Assembly (NCBI RefSeq): GCF_003977665.1
Contig: NZ_RYYV01000013.1
Span: 62,001-126,000 of the forward strand
Reading direction: 5' to 3'
Source of the DNA: Dyella choica
GTDB taxonomy: Bacteria > Pseudomonadota > Gammaproteobacteria > Xanthomonadales > Rhodanobacteraceae
DNA length: 64,000 nucleotides
In this document: piece after piece, positions 62,048 to 64,000 of the stretch
How the letters are laid out: every line of letters starts with the position of its first letter
How positions within the stretch are numbered: the first letter of the stretch is position 1
The notes under the pieces: model-generated
What the model was told of the DNA's origin: nothing
What the model saw: only the letters and a program-made list of their open reading frames with translations
Databases searched by the model: none
Translations under genes and position numbers: made by a program

Positions 62048-64000
62048 ATGAGTTCCCCCGCCAAGCACGTACCTGCCACTTCCGCGCAGGCCGAAACCAG
62101 CCCCCTGCGCTTCGTCACCGCTGCCAGCCTGTTCGATGGCCATGATGCCGCCATCAATATCATGCGCCGCATCATCCAGTCCCAGGGCGCGGAAGTCATT
62201 CATCTTGGCCATAATCGCTCGGTGGAAGACGTGGTTCGTGCTGCACTGCAAGAAGACGCGGACGCGATCGCGCTGTCGTCCTACCAGGGCGGCCACGTCG
62301 AGTACTTCAAGTACATGGTGGACATGCTCAAGGAGAAGGGCGCCGGCCACGTCCGCGTGTTCGGCGGCGGCGGCGGCACCATCACCCCGGAAGAAATTCG
62401 CGAGCTGCAAGCCTACGGCGTGGAGCGCATCTACCATCCCAACGACGGCATGAAGCTGGGCCTGGTGGAAATGATCGAGGACGTGATGCTGCGCGCCGGC
62501 AACGCTGCCGCCAAGCGCGAGCAGGACACCTCCGTGGTGCCGGCCAAGATCGACATCGACGACGAGATCAGCATCGGCCACACCCTCTCCGCCATCGAAG
62601 AGGGCAAGCTGAGCGAAGCGGAACTGGCGCGCCTGCGCAAGGAATGGTCGCTGGCCGGCAAGCACACGCCCGTGCTCGGCATGACCGGCACCGGCGGTGC
62701 GGGCAAATCCTCGGTGGTGGACGAACTGCTGCTGCGTTTCCTGCACGCCTTCCCCGGCATGCGCATTGCCGTGCTCGCCGTGGACCCCACGCGCCGCCGC
62801 AGCGGTGGCGCCCTCTTGGGCGACCGTATCCGCATGAATGCATTGCGCAGCCATCGCGTGTACATGCGTTCCATGGCCACGCGCCGCCAGAATGCCGCCA
62901 CCAACGAAGTGCTGCACGACTGCATCAGCTTCCTCAAGAGCCAGCCGTACGACCTGGTGATCGTGGAAACCGCCGGCATCGGCCAGAGCGATTCGGAAAT
63001 CGTCGACCTGGTGGATTTCCCGGTCTACGTGATGACCAGCGACTACGGCGCCGCCAGCCAGCTGGAAAAAATCGACATGCTCGATTTCGCCGAACTGGTG
63101 GTGCTGAACAAATTCGACAAGCGCGGCGCCGAAGACGCGCTGCGCGACGTGCGCAAGCAGTGGAAGCGCAACCGCAGCGCCTTCACCCTGAAAGACGATG
63201 ACGTGCCGGTGTATCCCACCATCGCCAGCCAGTTCAACGATCCCGGCGTCACCTGGATGTTCACCAACCTGTGCCGCCTGTTGCGCGAAAAGCTGGCAGC
63301 CAAGGGCGGCGAGCACGCCATCGATACCACTCACTGCGACTTCCAGCCCAAGCTGGACGTGACGCTGAAAGAACCGCGCGCCACCGTGCTGATTCCCGGC
63401 GCGCGCGTGCGTTACCTGGCCGAAATCGCCGAGCAGGGCAGGGGCATCAATACCCAGATCGAACGCGAGGCCGAATTCGCCAGCAAGGCGCAGCATTATT
63501 ACGAATCGCTGAAAGACCTCGGCGATGAAAAACTGCCGCACGAACAGGAACGCTACGACCACGAAGCCACGCACGACGCCAACGTTGACCGCACGCTGCT
63601 CGTGTTGCGCCAACGCTATAACGCTGCCCTGCGCGAACTCAGCCACGAAGCCCTGCACCTGCTGCGCGACTGGCCCAAGCTGTACAAATCCGTCACCGAC
63701 GAAGTGAACGAATACAAGGTGCGCGACAAGGTGATCCGCGTGGAGAACTACCGCGTATCGCTCAGCCACCAGAAAGTGCCGAAAGTGGCACCGCCCAAAA
63801 CCAAGGACTGGGGCGACCAGCTACGCTTCCTGATGCGCGAAAACCTGCCCGGCCACTACCCCTACACCGGCGGCGTGTACCCGTATCGCCGCACCGGCGA
63901 AGATCCCACCCGCATGTTCGCGGGCGAGGGCACGCCTGAGCGCACCAACCGCCGTTTCCACTACCTGAGCCAGGGCGGCGCCGCTACGCGCCTGTCCACC
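62048..64000 (+). CDS. icmF: Fused isobutyryl-CoA mutase IcmF, N-terminal part
   Basis: The frame runs out of the window after 651 codons; the full protein is about 1,100 residues. Residues 20-150 are the B12-binding domain ('LFDGHDAAINIMRRI', 'GGGGGTITPEEI'); residues 205-420 are the MeaB-like GTPase with Walker A 'GTGGAGKSS' (about 214-222), 'VDPTRRRSGGALLGDRIRM' and 'NKFD'; then begins the mutase part ('GHYPYTGGVYPYRRTGEDPTRMF'). It isomerises isobutyryl-CoA/butyryl-CoA and, in some members, isovaleryl-CoA/pivalyl-CoA. The long antisense frame is a shadow. Confidence 0.95.
   Translation, partial: MSSPAKHVPATSAQAETSPLRFVTAASLFDGHDAAINIMRRIIQSQGAEVIHLGHNRSVEDVVRAALQEDADAIALSSYQGGHVEYFKYMVDMLKEKGAGHVRVFGGGGGTITPEEIRELQAYGVERIYHPNDGMKLGLVEMIEDVMLRAGNAAAKREQDTSVVPAKIDIDDEISIGHTLSAIEEGKLSEAELARLRKEWSLAGKHTPVLGMTGTGGAGKSSVVDELLLRFLHAFPGMRIAVLAVDPTRRRSGGALLGDRIRMNALRSHRVYMRSMATRRQNAATNEVLHDCISFLKSQPYDLVIVETAGIGQSDSEIVDLVDFPVYVMTSDYGAASQLEKIDMLDFAELVVLNKFDKRGAEDALRDVRKQWKRNRSAFTLKDDDVPVYPTIASQFNDPGVTWMFTNLCRLLREKLAAKGGEHAIDTTHCDFQPKLDVTLKEPRATVLIPGARVRYLAEIAEQGRGINTQIEREAEFASKAQHYYESLKDLGDEKLPHEQERYDHEATHDANVDRTLLVLRQRYNAALRELSHEALHLLRDWPKLYKSVTDEVNEYKVRDKVIRVENYRVSLSHQKVPKVAPPKTKDWGDQLRFLMRENLPGHYPYTGGVYPYRRTGEDPTRMFAGEGTPERTNRRFHYLSQGGAATRLST

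Noticed and set aside
62006-63769. 587-residue open frame antisense to icmF
   Set aside because: Low-complexity His/Val/Ala/Gln composition and full overlap with a recognisable B12/GTPase protein; a codon-bias shadow.
1-64000. CRISPR arrays, tRNA or rRNA genes, prophage or integrase
   Set aside because: No regularly spaced direct repeats, no tRNA cloverleaf or rRNA sequence, and no phage or integrase gene was recognised on either strand.

Overview
The window is GC-rich, densely coded DNA from a gammaproteobacterium of the order Xanthomonadales, most likely Rhodanobacteraceae (Dyella/Rhodanobacter/Luteibacter-like). The main reasons are the arginine genes of the acetylated-intermediate type (a deacetylase resembling N-acetylcitrulline deacetylase and a kinase fused to a vertebrate-like acetylglutamate synthase domain), a xanthomonadin-type aryl polyene cluster, an EfpL-type EF-P paralogue, and dispersed palindromes with the GTAG head known from xanthomonad REP elements. 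The genus is inferred, not proven.

Layout. 1-8704 (+): end of an OsmC-like gene, then argG-argE-argB(NAGS/K)-argC-argH-proB-proA in a tightly spaced run with several start/stop overlaps. 8850-11702 (-): ACMSD, an unknown secreted protein and kynureninase (tryptophan catabolism). 11758-17206 (-): FUSC membrane protein, EfpL, a short-chain dehydrogenase, two GNAT acetyltransferases and a YdeI-like protein. 17264-22053 (-): leucine catabolism genes mvaB, liuD and liuC plus a cupin, interrupted by a 294-bp foldback element. 22172-24557 (+): feoA-feoB-feoC-like behind a Fur-box-like promoter. 24702-34006: secreted phospholipase D-like protein, liuB, Ala-rich lipoprotein, thiolase, a subtilisin autotransporter and liuA. 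34142-47515 (-): aryl polyene (xanthomonadin-like) pigment cluster with two ketosynthases, a chain-length factor, two ACPs, ketoreductase, two dehydratases, thioesterase, acyltransferases, methyltransferase, glycosyltransferase, LolA-like protein and MMPL exporter. 47917-49524 (+): TPR/DUF4034-like protein. 49657-54821: OprB-like porin and a putative metal-responsive locus. 55182-64000: leucine dehydrogenase, YXWGXW lipoprotein, TetR regulator with an alpha/beta hydrolase, an unknown secreted protein in AT-richer DNA, a dicarboxylate symporter and the start of icmF.

How the genes work together. Leucine dehydrogenase (55182-56285), LiuA, LiuBD, LiuC, MvaB and the thiolase cover leucine breakdown from deamination to acetyl-CoA, except the oxoacid dehydrogenase step; IcmF could interconvert branched acyl-CoAs. 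The pigment genes form several overlapping transcription units that together build, methylate, glycosylate or acylate and export a polyene, but the enzyme that loads the aryl starter is not in the window.

The best candidate for an undescribed system is 51272-54821. A CsoR/RcnR/FrmR-family repressor is divergent from an operon encoding two small basic proteins, an AdoMet-decarboxylase-fold protein that has lost its pyruvoyl-forming serine, and an NRAMP-related transporter with altered metal-site motifs. A palindromic operator lies between the -35 and -10 of the divergent promoter, and the long leader of the operon can fold into a multi-helix junction. Three families of dispersed palindromic elements punctuate the window; in three places the GTAG head of one family supplies a gene's stop codon.
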